A DNA stretch of 55,547 nucleotides, from the IMG/VR virus record IMGVR_UViG_3300037961_002849, positions 1 through 55,547 of that record. One strand, 5' to 3'. The DNA is from a virus. Shown one piece after another: positions 15,801 through 25,098 of this stretch. Below the pieces are notes generated by a model. The model was not told the DNA's origin. It made no database searches and worked only from the letters and a program-made list of their open reading frames with translations. Positions within the stretch are counted from its first letter, which is position 1, and every line of letters starts with the position of its first letter. Position numbers and translations under genes: made by a program.

Positions 15801-18800
15801 GCATCTCTCTTGCGAGCAAGCCTTTTTGTTCTGCAGCATTACGATAAGCCTCAGCGTAAGCAAAGTATACACCTTTGATTCCAAGGTTAGAGCTACCAGC
15901 TTTAACATCGATAGCCGCAGTACCACCACCAAAGTTATGGAAGACCTCAGCGTCTGAGCCCGATAGAGGGAGAAGTTCTGCAGCAGCTACAGCATGAGTG
16001 TCTATGGTTACGTCTCCCGTGTCTGAGTTCGGGTCGTTGATGTTGTTAAAGAATGATCTCACTTTGTGCTGATCGCCTACTTTAGAATCAATGTTTTCCA
16101 TCGTGCCATCGATAGCGATAGAGGTAGCAGAGGAAATCTCAGCATAAGAACCCCAGGCCATTGTCTTCATCTCTCCATTAGCCTTCTTGCCATATCCAAT
16201 GCGCTCGCCAATAGGGCTGACGATGTGATAGTTGCGATCCTCAAACATCTCGTTATATGTACGCACGAACATCGCAGACTCCAAAGCAGCGTTATCGCCT
16301 TCAATTATTTCTCTTAGAGACTTGCCCACCATGCCTTGAAGCACAGCCTTTCTTTTTAAGTATGATTTGTAAGCCTCTTTAGTGGCCTTTCTTTTAAAGT
16401 CTTGCTGGTTTAGAATTTTATTCTTGACCTTCCGCATATTTCTCAGAGCGGTATTATACATAGACTTGCTAAACTCAGTGTCTTTCTGACTGCTCATCAC
16501 GCGCATCACTGACTCGCCAAGGGCGATGTTCTGATACCAATCCTTCTGAGGAGAAAGCGCAGCCAAGATACCCGCAGCCTGCTCTTGAGTATAGCCATAG
16601 CGAACAGCTAGGTCTTGAGCGGTAAGGTTTGCACCTACGTACCAAAGCTTTGAGTACTTCCTTACATCTTCGCTAAACGAATCATGAAGTTTGATTAAGT
16701 TTCTAGTAGCTCGGTCAACAAAAGTTTTGTAGATTTCATCTGCTCTGGTAATCTCTGCATCAGTGGGCTCGCGTTTGATGTCTAATTTTTTAGCATCCTT
16801 AATGTCCGACATGAAAGTGTGTGTAGACAAAATATAAGCACCACGAACATATACCTTAGGAGCAAACTCTTTGGTATACTCCATTGTAATTTGTCGAGAG
16901 CCGTCAAAGTTAGTGGTATTGTCAGCTGACGCAGAAGTGTTTCTAGCTGGTGATACTCTGCTTCCAGCCCCAACCTTATCTACAGCTTGTGCTACAATCT
17001 TATCATCTAGACGCGCGCGATTGCCGTTCTGCATGTAGTCAAGCTTATCTTTAAGAGACTGCAATATCTCTGCCTCTTGCTTAGCTCTTTGCTCAAATAT
17101 CCCTTGGAACCTAGTCTGAATGCTTTCGGGTTCAAACAGCGGAGTCTCAAATCTAGAAATCATATCCTTGAGTCCAGGCTCGTCTATGTTTTTAGTAAGC
17201 TCTTCTGCTATGACTCCAGCAGAAAAAGGTATAGATGAATTATCTCTATATGCGGCAAACAAACTGGTTCCGTCAACATAAGGAATCTGTATGCCATATC
17301 CGGACTGCGTCACTAAATCTCTAGCCGGATCTACTTCGATAGAGATAGGATTCACATCGGGGAGCCTTAGGTCTTCACGAAGATTATATCCATCTTTAGG
17401 CTTATGCAAAACATCATGCTGTGTTATTATCGCCTCGTCTTTTATTGTGGCATATTGAGGGATAAACTTGTTCTTTGTTCCCTCACTGACTTCGTTCTTA
17501 AAGAAAAGATTTCTAGCAATGGTACTTTCATTACCCATTAACATGTGGTTACTTTGATGACCGTCTATATCAAACACCTCGAACATCGGGAATCCGTTAA
17601 TGGTAGTTTGAGTTTTTGAGAAACCCACATTAAAGTCATGAAGATCTGGAGCAGCAATCCCAAGCTTTGCCATTGAACCAGTCATCTGCCAAATGTTCAT
17701 CGCATACCCTACGAGATCATCAATGGTCATTCTACCATCGCGCTCTGCTCTACCAATAGGATTATCAGCAGATCTTGTGAATCCATCTTTTTCAAGGATA
17801 TCGTTGAGTGCTCTAGAGGCCTCTTCGTCTTGCATCACTGCTAACAAATGCAAACCAACATTTTCGGTTTTTGCTATATCTATAGCGGTTTCGTAGATGT
17901 CTCCTGGACTTGGACCAATAGTCTCTACTAGACTAAATGACTTGTAGTAAACATCATGAATAGCTCTAACAATAAGTCTATAAATATCTTGAGCAGTGAC
18001 ATCTACGCCTCTATCAAACTTATCTGTTTTAATATCTACGTAATCCTTTGTAACAAACACGTGAGAGCCAGTGCCCATAAACGTATCAGCAGCATCTAAG
18101 AACATCGCGCCCATCCCATGATACTTAGCAAGCCCAGGGAGCTTTCCATTATACTTGTTTAAGTATATGGCCGATATCTGAGACTCTCTTAAACTCCTTG
18201 TTTGTTTAACTACTGTTTTACCGTCAAGTGTTTCAACCTCATAGGCGACTCCATAAGCACCATCACCGAGCCTTCTAACCTTAGAGATAGCCATGCCTTG
18301 AGACAGCATATACTCTTCAAGCCTAGCTCTATTAGCGGTAGTTGGTGTGCTCTTTTGTTCTGCCGATTGAGCGCTTTCAACACGGTACTCATTTATAATT
18401 TCTTGTATTTTTTCACTAACCCGCCCTCGATAATCTATAAAGTCGTCGCCGTTTACAGCAAGTCTAAAAGCCTTGGATGAGGTTGACTCATCAACAAAGA
18501 AAAGCCTATTGTGCATTACCCGCATGAACCTATTGTCTTGCTCAGAGTGCATAAGATTAACAACACCCAGGGTGTCTAGTATTTTTCTTATGGCATCTGA
18601 ACCCGGCTCACCAACAGACTCAGCATCCGATATAGATACACCTTCGGCGTCAAGGATAGACTTTATCATTGTTGGTGTGATAATATCCAACCCTGCCTGC
18701 TCGTAAAAATATTTTGCTGAAAACTTGTTCTCGCTAGGACCATCTGAATAAAAGACATCTGTTGATGATTCTTCGCGAATGTTTCTTGATGCAGTATTAA

Positions 18801-21800
18801 TGTTATCTCGATAAATTTTAATAACACGAGCTTGATGCTCGGTAGGCTCTAAATCATCGAATCGCTTCATCTCATTCACAAGTTGGCCGTCTATATCAAA
18901 CAACTTGTACTGAGAATACTTCTGAAACTTATCAGTGCTTTGAGGCTGAGCAAATCCAATGTTGCCGTAGTGAACATCTGGCGCAATGAAACCAATCTTC
19001 TCTAAACTCTCACTCATTTGGTAAGCATTATCTAAATAAGCTAATGCAAGATCAAACATCTCGAGTTTTGTAAATGGTATTGTAGAATCATATACCTCAG
19101 AATAATCATCTGGGAAATTCATTTCTGTGAATGCTCGCGCACCGCTTTCTATTATGTCTGCTAGATAAGTATACATAGATTCACTTACAGCGCCAGGAAT
19201 GGTACTGTCTGATCCAATATATTCTCTTAAAAAATTGTTTATTATTTCCCCAATTTCAAGAGGCGTGACAGTGCTCCCTTCTTCAGCAGTCATGATTGTC
19301 GGCACAAACTCTTTAATCTGATAAATCAAAGGCTCTGTCTTGCCGGTAGCAGAAACAGCAACATCATAATACTCTGCAAGGCCGGGTAGGTTTCCGTTAA
19401 ACTCACGCACATACACAGCGGAAGCTATTGTTTCTGTAACAGATTGAGCTTCTTTAACTACCACGTTGTTACCGCTAGCGTCTTTAACCAAGAATGCATA
19501 TCCAAAAGCTCCAGACCCTAGGACCTTCATCTCTGATAGGTCTAGGTTTCTATCTAAGGCAAAGTCTACCAGTCGAGCTCTGTCTCCATCATTAGCATCG
19601 CGCTCTTGACGCATTGCCTTACCCGGATTATTGTTCGGGTTTTCTTTGATTCGTTTAGCGATATCAAGGATATATATCTTCTGACCGCTACGATATCCCT
19701 GCGTTACTCTTTCTACTAAGTTTACGAGCTCATTCTCGCTCTTGAGTTTGAAACTAGAGAGCTTGCCAGATAATATTTTATTTATAGCACGTCTAGACTT
19801 ACCCTTAAATGTTGCATCAAGCTGATTTAAGTTGTCGTTTATGTCTGCTATAATACCAACGATCACCTCTTCCTCCGCAACAGCTATGGCGTGTTCTTCG
19901 GAATGCCCTCTCTCTATATAAAATGTAACGTAGTCATTGAATCGCTCATCCATTTTTTGACGAAGAGATTCATTATTGATGCTTTGTAAATCGTTGTATA
20001 AAGAAGTGCGAACCCTTGGCTCTAGAACCATGATATTACGCAGACCTGCGTGAGCAAATTCCTCGCGGATCGCCGCAGTAGTTGCGTTGAACATAACGTG
20101 AATAGCTGGTCCACCTTCTCTTTCGTGCTCATAGAACGCTTCATAAGGGCCTCCAGTAGCACGCTGTAAAGACTGTTTTGTTCTATGAATGATAACACGG
20201 GGGGCTTCAGTGTACTTATCTGTAAACGCATTGTATGCGCTGTTAAGCATCTTCGCTATACGAGGGGTAACTCCGTGACGTTTTGGATTTACCGCACCAC
20301 CACGAATCTCTATAGAATTATCTATCTCCTCAGAAGCTTCTCTTGCTTGCTCTAGAGATGACGCTGCCTCCTCCGCGGCGCTTGGCGCTACTCGCTGGGC
20401 TGGCCTAGGAGCTGGCTCAACACTTGGTTGCGCTTCTGTTGCGGCAGGTTCATCAACCTCTGGTATAGATCGTTCTGCTGTTTGCTCTGCTGCGAACTCT
20501 CGTTCGGCTTGCTCAATGGCTTGTCTTGCTGTTTCATTGCTCTCAATTATTTGGTTAACTTTTGCTCTATCTGATGGGTTTTCTCTAGCTGATAATAATA
20601 TTTGATATGCAGCATCCATAGCATCTTGCCCGTATAGCTCAACTACTGCACCGCTTTCGTCTTTCATTTGCACACGAACACCGCGCTCTGCCTCTGCAGA
20701 AATAGCGGTTGGTGTTTCTAATGGTACAAACTGACCCCCACCAAATATAGATATCGCGTTTACCCCAACCTCTGGGTCAATGCTAAGTCTTGTGCCTTCT
20801 GCTATGTTCGGGTTATCTGGTTTTTGGTACAAGAAAGTACCGTCTTCTTGAACCGCTAATGTCTGACGTTCAGCAATCGCAGGCTCAAACATTCTAATAG
20901 TAGATGGGTCCACCTCGCTGCGCTGCCCAAGTTCTACTTTTTCTGTTTCAGTCTCAACCACCAATGTAGGATTCTCTGGAGTACCCTCAAGGCGGAGAGT
21001 ACCTTGTACCTCTGTCCCGTCTATAGGTCTTTCTGCGATAACCTCAGTGCCATCTTCAAGTGTATTGATAGTTATAGGGTCTACTGTAGAAGCGCCTTCT
21101 GCTACGGAGCGAGCTTCAGTAGGAACGACTGGTGTAGCCAACTGGTCCATGTCAATTGGGTCAATAGCTGGGGCAACTTCCTCAACTTCAAAGACACCAA
21201 AATTATCCATTAGGGTTACAATCTCAGCACCTAATCTTGATTTAAGTTTTGTATCTGTGGCCTCCCGCATTTCTTGTTGGAGGGAAAATATTTTTTGACT
21301 CTTGTCAATTAAATCTAATTGTTGATCTTGAGTCAGTTCTTCGAAAGCTCTAATGTTTGCATTGAGCATTTCGTATTTTTTATTTCTAAACTCTTTTAGG
21401 TCGTCTTTTAGGGTTTGCTTAGCTTCTTTGCCCCTTACTTTTTTAAGCTGGTCTTTAGTCTCTTGTATCTTTTGCTCTACTACTTGTACTTGACCATCAC
21501 CCATAAGTGAAGCAGCGGTTGTTATACTACTTCCGTTGGCTTTGTTTTTTTGCGCCCACTGAACATAGGTTCTCTCTGAAGTAGGTGTCATAAGTTCGTT
21601 ATAGCGTGAGCTTACAGCTCGAGTAGCTGCCGCAGGAGCTGCCATCACTGGCCCCCCGAGCGCTTCCATAACAATATCAAGACCCGATGTAACTTCCCCT
21701 TCTTCAGCAATCTGACCGGCAGTTTCACCTAATGCACCACCAGTAGCGTCAACTAATATTTCTGCTCCTGCAGCCTTCATTACGCTACCGCCAGCTTTTC

Positions 21801-22818
21801 TTACAGCTTGTGCGGTTGTCCCCCCAGCTCCGGCCAATAATGCGTCAACAGAAGCAATAATAGCTGCGCGCACTTTCCTGCGCTCCATTGCATCATGAAT
21901 TTTTTTTAAGCCCTCTTCTGACTCAAATGTCTTTGCGATTTCTTCGGGGTCGGTTGTGTCGATGTGTAGTTCTTCCATTGCCATACTTATGGCCTCAGAC
22001 ATCTCAAGGGCATAAGACCCTGCAAATGCTGTCCCCGTGGCCAAACCAACACCAGTACCTATAAGATAACCCGCGGGTACAGTAATCTCAGCAAGTGGAC
22101 CACCAGCAAGACCACTAGCAACTCCAACAGCCTGGCCTTCGGCAACACTAGCGGATACTGTTTTAAGCGCCCCCTCACTAGCAAAGCCCGAGACTACAGA
22201 AGAGAAAAAATTACCAAGCAATTCTGGGAGAACAACATTTGTAATTCCGGACACACTGCCAAAAGAAGCCCAAGTCAATGGGTCTTTTTCGTTTCTGTAT
22301 TTTTCTTGAAGCTCGTTGTAATAAGCTAATCGCTCAGCAGCATCTATATTATTCTCTGGATCGCCATCTAATAAATCCTCTTTAGCACCAGTAGCCAATC
22401 CAGTGGCTACAAAGTTATTATACCATCTAGCAGCGCTGCCAAACCAGTCGTCTCTTTCTACAAACCAGTCGTCAGCAATAAGTGCATGACGATATTCTCT
22501 ATCGTTTATTTCTTGGGGCTTATTATTGGGGGCTGAGCTTTGTACAAACCTTTCTTCTAAAAGGTCATCCGAGAAATTTGTAAAGTCAGACTTTTGCTCG
22601 TATGATAAGTCCAAACCAGTATCTTCCAATCCAAAATCCGTAGTAGGAGTGACTTGGGGCGGTAGTTGAGTTTGAACTTTTTTTTTACTAAAAGATTCTA
22701 GGGCACGAGTTACTTCATCATAAGAAAACCCATTATCAATACCCATTGCGAACAAGCGGTCCTCGCTGTATCCACTATCAAAGCCGCTCTGCAATAACTG
22801 CAGTAATTCCTCGTTCAT
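12844..22818 (-). CDS. Giant internal virion/ejection protein with two kinase-like domains
   Basis: 3324 residues, the largest gene. Modules in order: acidic helical start; Gly/Ala-rich hydrophobic segments (about 215-275 and 315-375); coiled-coil and acidic linkers (430-900); a zincin-like block EEFAH (919-923) with the first His lost; kinase-like module 1: G-loop GSGAFG 1101-1106, K1122, D1281..N1286, DIDG 1308-1311; kinase-like module 2: GDGAYG 1518-1523, K1538, D1725..N1730, DIDG 1750-1753; a module with ALSPQKDW (about 2082-2089) and IDTHA (about 2272); then a long C-terminal core/ejection region with hydrophobic stretches (about 2640-2680). A (D/N)RARL motif begins at 1079, 1496, 1933 and 2404, at module boundaries. 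Its position after tail-tube and internal proteins suggests ejection into the host; enzymatic activity is not shown. Confidence 0.75.
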   Translation of the reverse strand: MNEELLQLLQSGFDSGYSEDRLFAMGIDNGFSYDEVTRALESFSKKKVQTQLPPQVTPTTDFGLEDTGLDLSYEQKSDFTNFSDDLLEERFVQSSAPNNKPQEINDREYRHALIADDWFVERDDWFGSAARWYNNFVATGLATGAKEDLLDGDPENNIDAAERLAYYNELQEKYRNEKDPLTWASFGSVSGITNVVLPELLGNFFSSVVSGFASEGALKTVSASVAEGQAVGVASGLAGGPLAEITVPAGYLIGTGVGLATGTAFAGSYALEMSEAISMAMEELHIDTTDPEEIAKTFESEEGLKKIHDAMERRKVRAAIIASVDALLAGAGGTTAQAVRKAGGSVMKAAGAEILVDATGGALGETAGQIAEEGEVTSGLDIVMEALGGPVMAAPAAATRAVSSRYNELMTPTSERTYVQWAQKNKANGSSITTAASLMGDGQVQVVEQKIQETKDQLKKVRGKEAKQTLKDDLKEFRNKKYEMLNANIRAFEELTQDQQLDLIDKSQKIFSLQQEMREATDTKLKSRLGAEIVTLMDNFGVFEVEEVAPAIDPIDMDQLATPVVPTEARSVAEGASTVDPITINTLEDGTEVIAERPIDGTEVQGTLRLEGTPENPTLVVETETEKVELGQRSEVDPSTIRMFEPAIAERQTLAVQEDGTFLYQKPDNPNIAEGTRLSIDPEVGVNAISIFGGGQFVPLETPTAISAEAERGVRVQMKDESGAVVELYGQDAMDAAYQILLSARENPSDRAKVNQIIESNETARQAIEQAEREFAAEQTAERSIPEVDEPAATEAQPSVEPAPRPAQRVAPSAAEEAASSLEQAREASEEIDNSIEIRGGAVNPKRHGVTPRIAKMLNSAYNAFTDKYTEAPRVIIHRTKQSLQRATGGPYEAFYEHEREGGPAIHVMFNATTAAIREEFAHAGLRNIMVLEPRVRTSLYNDLQSINNESLRQKMDERFNDYVTFYIERGHSEEHAIAVAEEEVIVGIIADINDNLNQLDATFKGKSRRAINKILSGKLSSFKLKSENELVNLVERVTQGYRSGQKIYILDIAKRIKENPNNNPGKAMRQERDANDGDRARLVDFALDRNLDLSEMKVLGSGAFGYAFLVKDASGNNVVVKEAQSVTETIASAVYVREFNGNLPGLAEYYDVAVSATGKTEPLIYQIKEFVPTIMTAEEGSTVTPLEIGEIINNFLREYIGSDSTIPGAVSESMYTYLADIIESGARAFTEMNFPDDYSEVYDSTIPFTKLEMFDLALAYLDNAYQMSESLEKIGFIAPDVHYGNIGFAQPQSTDKFQKYSQYKLFDIDGQLVNEMKRFDDLEPTEHQARVIKIYRDNINTASRNIREESSTDVFYSDGPSENKFSAKYFYEQAGLDIITPTMIKSILDAEGVSISDAESVGEPGSDAIRKILDTLGVVNLMHSEQDNRFMRVMHNRLFFVDESTSSKAFRLAVNGDDFIDYRGRVSEKIQEIINEYRVESAQSAEQKSTPTTANRARLEEYMLSQGMAISKVRRLGDGAYGVAYEVETLDGKTVVKQTRSLRESQISAIYLNKYNGKLPGLAKYHGMGAMFLDAADTFMGTGSHVFVTKDYVDIKTDKFDRGVDVTAQDIYRLIVRAIHDVYYKSFSLVETIGPSPGDIYETAIDIAKTENVGLHLLAVMQDEEASRALNDILEKDGFTRSADNPIGRAERDGRMTIDDLVGYAMNIWQMTGSMAKLGIAAPDLHDFNVGFSKTQTTINGFPMFEVFDIDGHQSNHMLMGNESTIARNLFFKNEVSEGTKNKFIPQYATIKDEAIITQHDVLHKPKDGYNLREDLRLPDVNPISIEVDPARDLVTQSGYGIQIPYVDGTSLFAAYRDNSSIPFSAGVIAEELTKNIDEPGLKDMISRFETPLFEPESIQTRFQGIFEQRAKQEAEILQSLKDKLDYMQNGNRARLDDKIVAQAVDKVGAGSRVSPARNTSASADNTTNFDGSRQITMEYTKEFAPKVYVRGAYILSTHTFMSDIKDAKKLDIKREPTDAEITRADEIYKTFVDRATRNLIKLHDSFSEDVRKYSKLWYVGANLTAQDLAVRYGYTQEQAAGILAALSPQKDWYQNIALGESVMRVMSSQKDTEFSKSMYNTALRNMRKVKNKILNQQDFKRKATKEAYKSYLKRKAVLQGMVGKSLREIIEGDNAALESAMFVRTYNEMFEDRNYHIVSPIGERIGYGKKANGEMKTMAWGSYAEISSATSIAIDGTMENIDSKVGDQHKVRSFFNNINDPNSDTGDVTIDTHAVAAAELLPLSGSDAEVFHNFGGGTAAIDVKAGSSNLGIKGVYFAYAEAYRNAAEQKGLLAREMQSITWEAVRTLFTPGFKAQKKNKSDVRAIWQEYADGNISFDEAQDQVFERAGGIFYPEWYVDSGDRARLETKERRHARKMFKSLDPNVPFEASIRKDLAEDMSRFYEPQKIDQIKSELETMSIEELLAEMKDIAISDGDNPSVINDAMSSLAGGDFRVLATLEYLKRLQNQGKTKEYRAVLKRFFETGTAVGQLLRQFAEVKGQTPAGMKDLVDNIYEANGTTLSDSEYETMGGIVDELFDAQQDVQSLIKELSETSETNKIPAIEDRLEDARNRVSEATSKLNDFNTNFATTWGRLIGLIIQGNLLTPVSQLVNITANLATLPIMLADKTLGYGAEVLIRGIKKSMGREVDPSLATLPPSIPAAIHAAKQFGVGAREAYLSAIGRAIANDKFEYNMQLQLAPIKAFGMILANSDRLPDSVKNGTKLNEINFRAKKFLEAVGGGPANIMFRLLAFGDMPFYRLMEGYELHRIGKSLGLKGEELNRFLKYPNEEYKARAEKAGLRVTFQEDNQFATAINKSIAKASDILGERSTFLENAFRVMVRMHIPYIKTPANILSQSIQLAHPVMPLLSLVLKKTIRGGKKVSDRELSELLAKSFISWLLYKTTQKLMEDGLITTPIDADGKKERDMKYSTAPPNSINISGVKRLINGEDPTLQADDVWFNYQKLGLGGAVIAAQAVGIKAVMRDAQMDAKVLNRSDNFMDFISDITGVVPGVLGSMMDQSFLTGIDGVIKLLADPNERQLTKYLDNIMRAGFSVVLPNSLSAFYRSGREYLPDYRDPNPGIDNSMENILRDKTFNFFGLGESVVPRVNIWGESITQTPEGGGSLFFDSDKEYPWLYNTFGVFKSRISSKDPVKIDIYNLFKETGDTDVIPGYPSAVGKLKILLTKQESAYYGLNVNEPNYISIMPKDAHAMMKSFGQARYKDVKRLVTSPAYQKMNNSQKISALKSIYNRHSRGTYTGGVYPWRAYRDGIVRNYFLDLEDN

Positions 22819-22826
22819 CTAGTATG

Positions 22827-24209
22827 TTATTGTGGGGGCATCGGAGGTCCCGGAAGCGAAGACTTTTCTTCGTCAACTAATTCTATCTTAGCCCCTTGGT
22901 TTAACGCATTTTGTTTTTTAAGTGCATTCACATAAGCGGCGTATTCTTTACGCCCCTCTGTCCCAATAGGTCTGATAACTCTACTTACGTTCTGATAACG
23001 AGTTTTCTCGTCCCAACCCATCACTGGAGTATTGCTTATTTCTCCGGTGCTAGGGTCTTGATAATATGCAGTTGCGACATTTTCCTTAACAACAATCCCC
23101 GTTTCACCCTCAAGTCTTGCTGCGCCTAGCACAACTCTTTGGTAAGTAGGGGTGGCTTCTTGTCCTGGATCAGCCTCAATCAATACCTTAATTGGTTTTT
23201 CAAAGGTAGGGATTTTTGCTTTTAATTCTGTGGTAGTCTTTGTTTTAGAATCATAGTCATAATCCTCTTTGACAAATGTCACCGTGTCAGAGCCATCATA
23301 GCTTACACCAGCATTTTCTTCATCTCTTCTTCGTGAGTTAATAGAACTAGCCTGGCTCCACGCTTGATCCATATACATCTGACGAGCTTCAGCCATTTTT
23401 GCTGGGTCGCCTAAAATATCTTGAATTCCAAGACCTATATCTTCTTGCCCATAATCTCTTAGAGACATCAAAGCAGCTGCCGAATAGTTTAAGCTTTGTC
23501 CATTAGAGTTGTTAGCGTTAAATCTAGCGGTCAAAGTGTTCATGAAATCTTCCTTGCTTCTCCCGTAGTATAGCGCGGCGTTGCTATTCCCGTATTGTTC
23601 TGGAGCAACAACTGATGGGATCTTTGAGGTTGACTCAAAAACCAATGCATTATTAGGGTTAAACATAGGATCTTGCGAGGCCCTCATTGTGCTGCCAGCA
23701 CCAGTACCGCTAACAACAACAGTTCCTAGTTCAGCATCCCATCTAGGAGCAGTTTCATATCCTTTATAGCGGTCATTAAACTGCATGCTCATGCTCTCTG
23801 GTGTGGTGGTAAATTTTTCAGAATTACCTAGCCCAGTAAGCAGTGTTGATCTATCTGCATTATACAGCCCCTCATGACGAGAAATGTATTCATTAGCTTC
23901 ACCAATTATACGGTTGATTGAGTTTAAATTTTCTTGCGTTGGATTTTCAGAATACTCTTCCAGAGCGATTTCATATCCGTCATGATACGCGGAAAAAACT
24001 TGCTGAGCCTTTTCAGACATAAATTTAACAGAACCCTCAGCGCTAGACATTGCTTTCTCAAATGCCCCTACCCTTGCAGCCGACTGCTTAGCTTCTCTAC
24101 GCTGCTCCTCAGCGCGCATAGAAGACATCTGTATTTGATCGCGGATACCTTGTACCGCTGCTCGAGTAGCTCCAGAGCTATAGTCTAGTGGTTGTGATAT
24201 TAAACTCAT
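22827..24209 (-). CDS. Internal virion protein
   Basis: 460 residues, hydrophilic and helical at the N-terminus (RAEEQRREAKQSAARVGAFE), Pro/Gly-rich at the C-terminus. It lies between a second internal-type protein and the giant gene, the usual place of internal core proteins in podoviruses (T7 gp14-16 order). It overlaps the upstream gene stop by 4 nt. Function inferred from context. Confidence 0.65.
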   Translation of the reverse strand: MSLISQPLDYSSGATRAAVQGIRDQIQMSSMRAEEQRREAKQSAARVGAFEKAMSSAEGSVKFMSEKAQQVFSAYHDGYEIALEEYSENPTQENLNSINRIIGEANEYISRHEGLYNADRSTLLTGLGNSEKFTTTPESMSMQFNDRYKGYETAPRWDAELGTVVVSGTGAGSTMRASQDPMFNPNNALVFESTSKIPSVVAPEQYGNSNAALYYGRSKEDFMNTLTARFNANNSNGQSLNYSAAALMSLRDYGQEDIGLGIQDILGDPAKMAEARQMYMDQAWSQASSINSRRRDEENAGVSYDGSDTVTFVKEDYDYDSKTKTTTELKAKIPTFEKPIKVLIEADPGQEATPTYQRVVLGAARLEGETGIVVKENVATAYYQDPSTGEISNTPVMGWDEKTRYQNVSRVIRPIGTEGRKEYAAYVNALKKQNALNQGAKIELVDEEKSSLPGPPMPPQ

Positions 24210-25069
24210 TTTGCTGCGTCTTTTTCAAATCTATTAAGTAGCGTGGTAACGTATCTAGAAAGTGGTGACTTTTCTTGTTCAGCCAATTCTTTCATTTTCT
24301 TAGACTGTGTAGGATTAAATACATACTCACCCCCAGTAGCCTCTCCAATTTTTTTACCGTTTCTTACTAGGTCAATAGGGTTGTCTTCATGACTAAACTC
24401 CCCGGGGGTTAGCATTCCGCCTCGTTCAATACTGCCGTATCCACTCAGTTTACCGCTACTATCTTGATTGCTACTGCCTCCACCGCTTTTATTGCCACGG
24501 CTTGGATAGTAAATATCCATGTAGTCGCTATCAGAATAAGCGCCAACTGCCATAGTACCAGCTTGAGCTAGGTTATTGATAGCACTTGCTTGCATCTGTC
24601 TACCAGCTTGATAGCCCGCTTGAGCAGCCCCCAAATCAGTAAAGTAGCTTTGAGCACCAAACTGAGTATTTATCATATTAGTGCGCTGTTGAGCTCCAGC
24701 CAATCCTTCTAGTGCAGAAAGTTCTTGCTGCTGCGCTTGTGCTCCAATACCTGCAATTGTTGCGTCCGTTCTGCGCTGAGCTGCTGATAGACCCCCAATC
24801 AATGCGCGAGAACCGCCAGCCTGCAGAGCCGCAGCAGTATCGGCCATGCCTTGCTGCGCCTGCATAGTAGCAAGCTGAGCGCCTTTGTTTTCTTTGGCCT
24901 TCATATATAGGTCAAAGTATTCTTGCGGCGTCTCCATTTTAGGGATGCCGGCAGAGCGAATCTCTTCCTCTCGTCTTTCTGCTTTCTTAGCTTCTGCTCG
25001 ACCAGAGAGGTATTGAGCTCCCGCTGAAACCCCTTGGATTATAAGCATTCCGGTTACTGGATCTATCAT
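24206..25069 (-). CDS. Internal virion protein, Gln/Ala-rich
   Basis: 287 residues with a long Ala/Gln helical segment (about 60-165) and a C-terminal motif GGMLTPGEFSHEDNPIDLV and GEATGGEYVFNP. That C-terminal motif recurs in internal or tail-associated proteins of podophages. It has its own -7 box at 25087-25094 and opens the internal-protein unit ending at the lysis genes. Confidence 0.7.
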   Translation of the reverse strand: MIDPVTGMLIIQGVSAGAQYLSGRAEAKKAERREEEIRSAGIPKMETPQEYFDLYMKAKENKGAQLATMQAQQGMADTAAALQAGGSRALIGGLSAAQRRTDATIAGIGAQAQQQELSALEGLAGAQQRTNMINTQFGAQSYFTDLGAAQAGYQAGRQMQASAINNLAQAGTMAVGAYSDSDYMDIYYPSRGNKSGGGSSNQDSSGKLSGYGSIERGGMLTPGEFSHEDNPIDLVRNGKKIGEATGGEYVFNPTQSKKMKELAEQEKSPLSRYVTTLLNRFEKDAAK

Positions 25070-25086
25070 AATAGTATACTATTTTA

Positions 25087-25094
25087 CAAATTTA
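25087..25094 (-). promoter_or_regulatory. -7 box TAAATTTG
   Basis: Leftward TAAATTTG, 17 nt upstream of the ATG at 25069, matching TAnnTTTG. It would drive the internal-protein, holin and DUF5675 unit (25069-11923). Confidence 0.5.
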
Positions 25095-25098
25095 ATAA

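Noticed and set aside
17571-18900. FDIDGQ/FDIDGH as the catalytic DxDGD of a phage RNA polymerase in the giant protein
   Set aside because: The third Asp of DxDGD is missing in both copies, and each is preceded at proper spacing by a G-loop, a Lys and a D-x4-N loop, which fits a kinase fold better.
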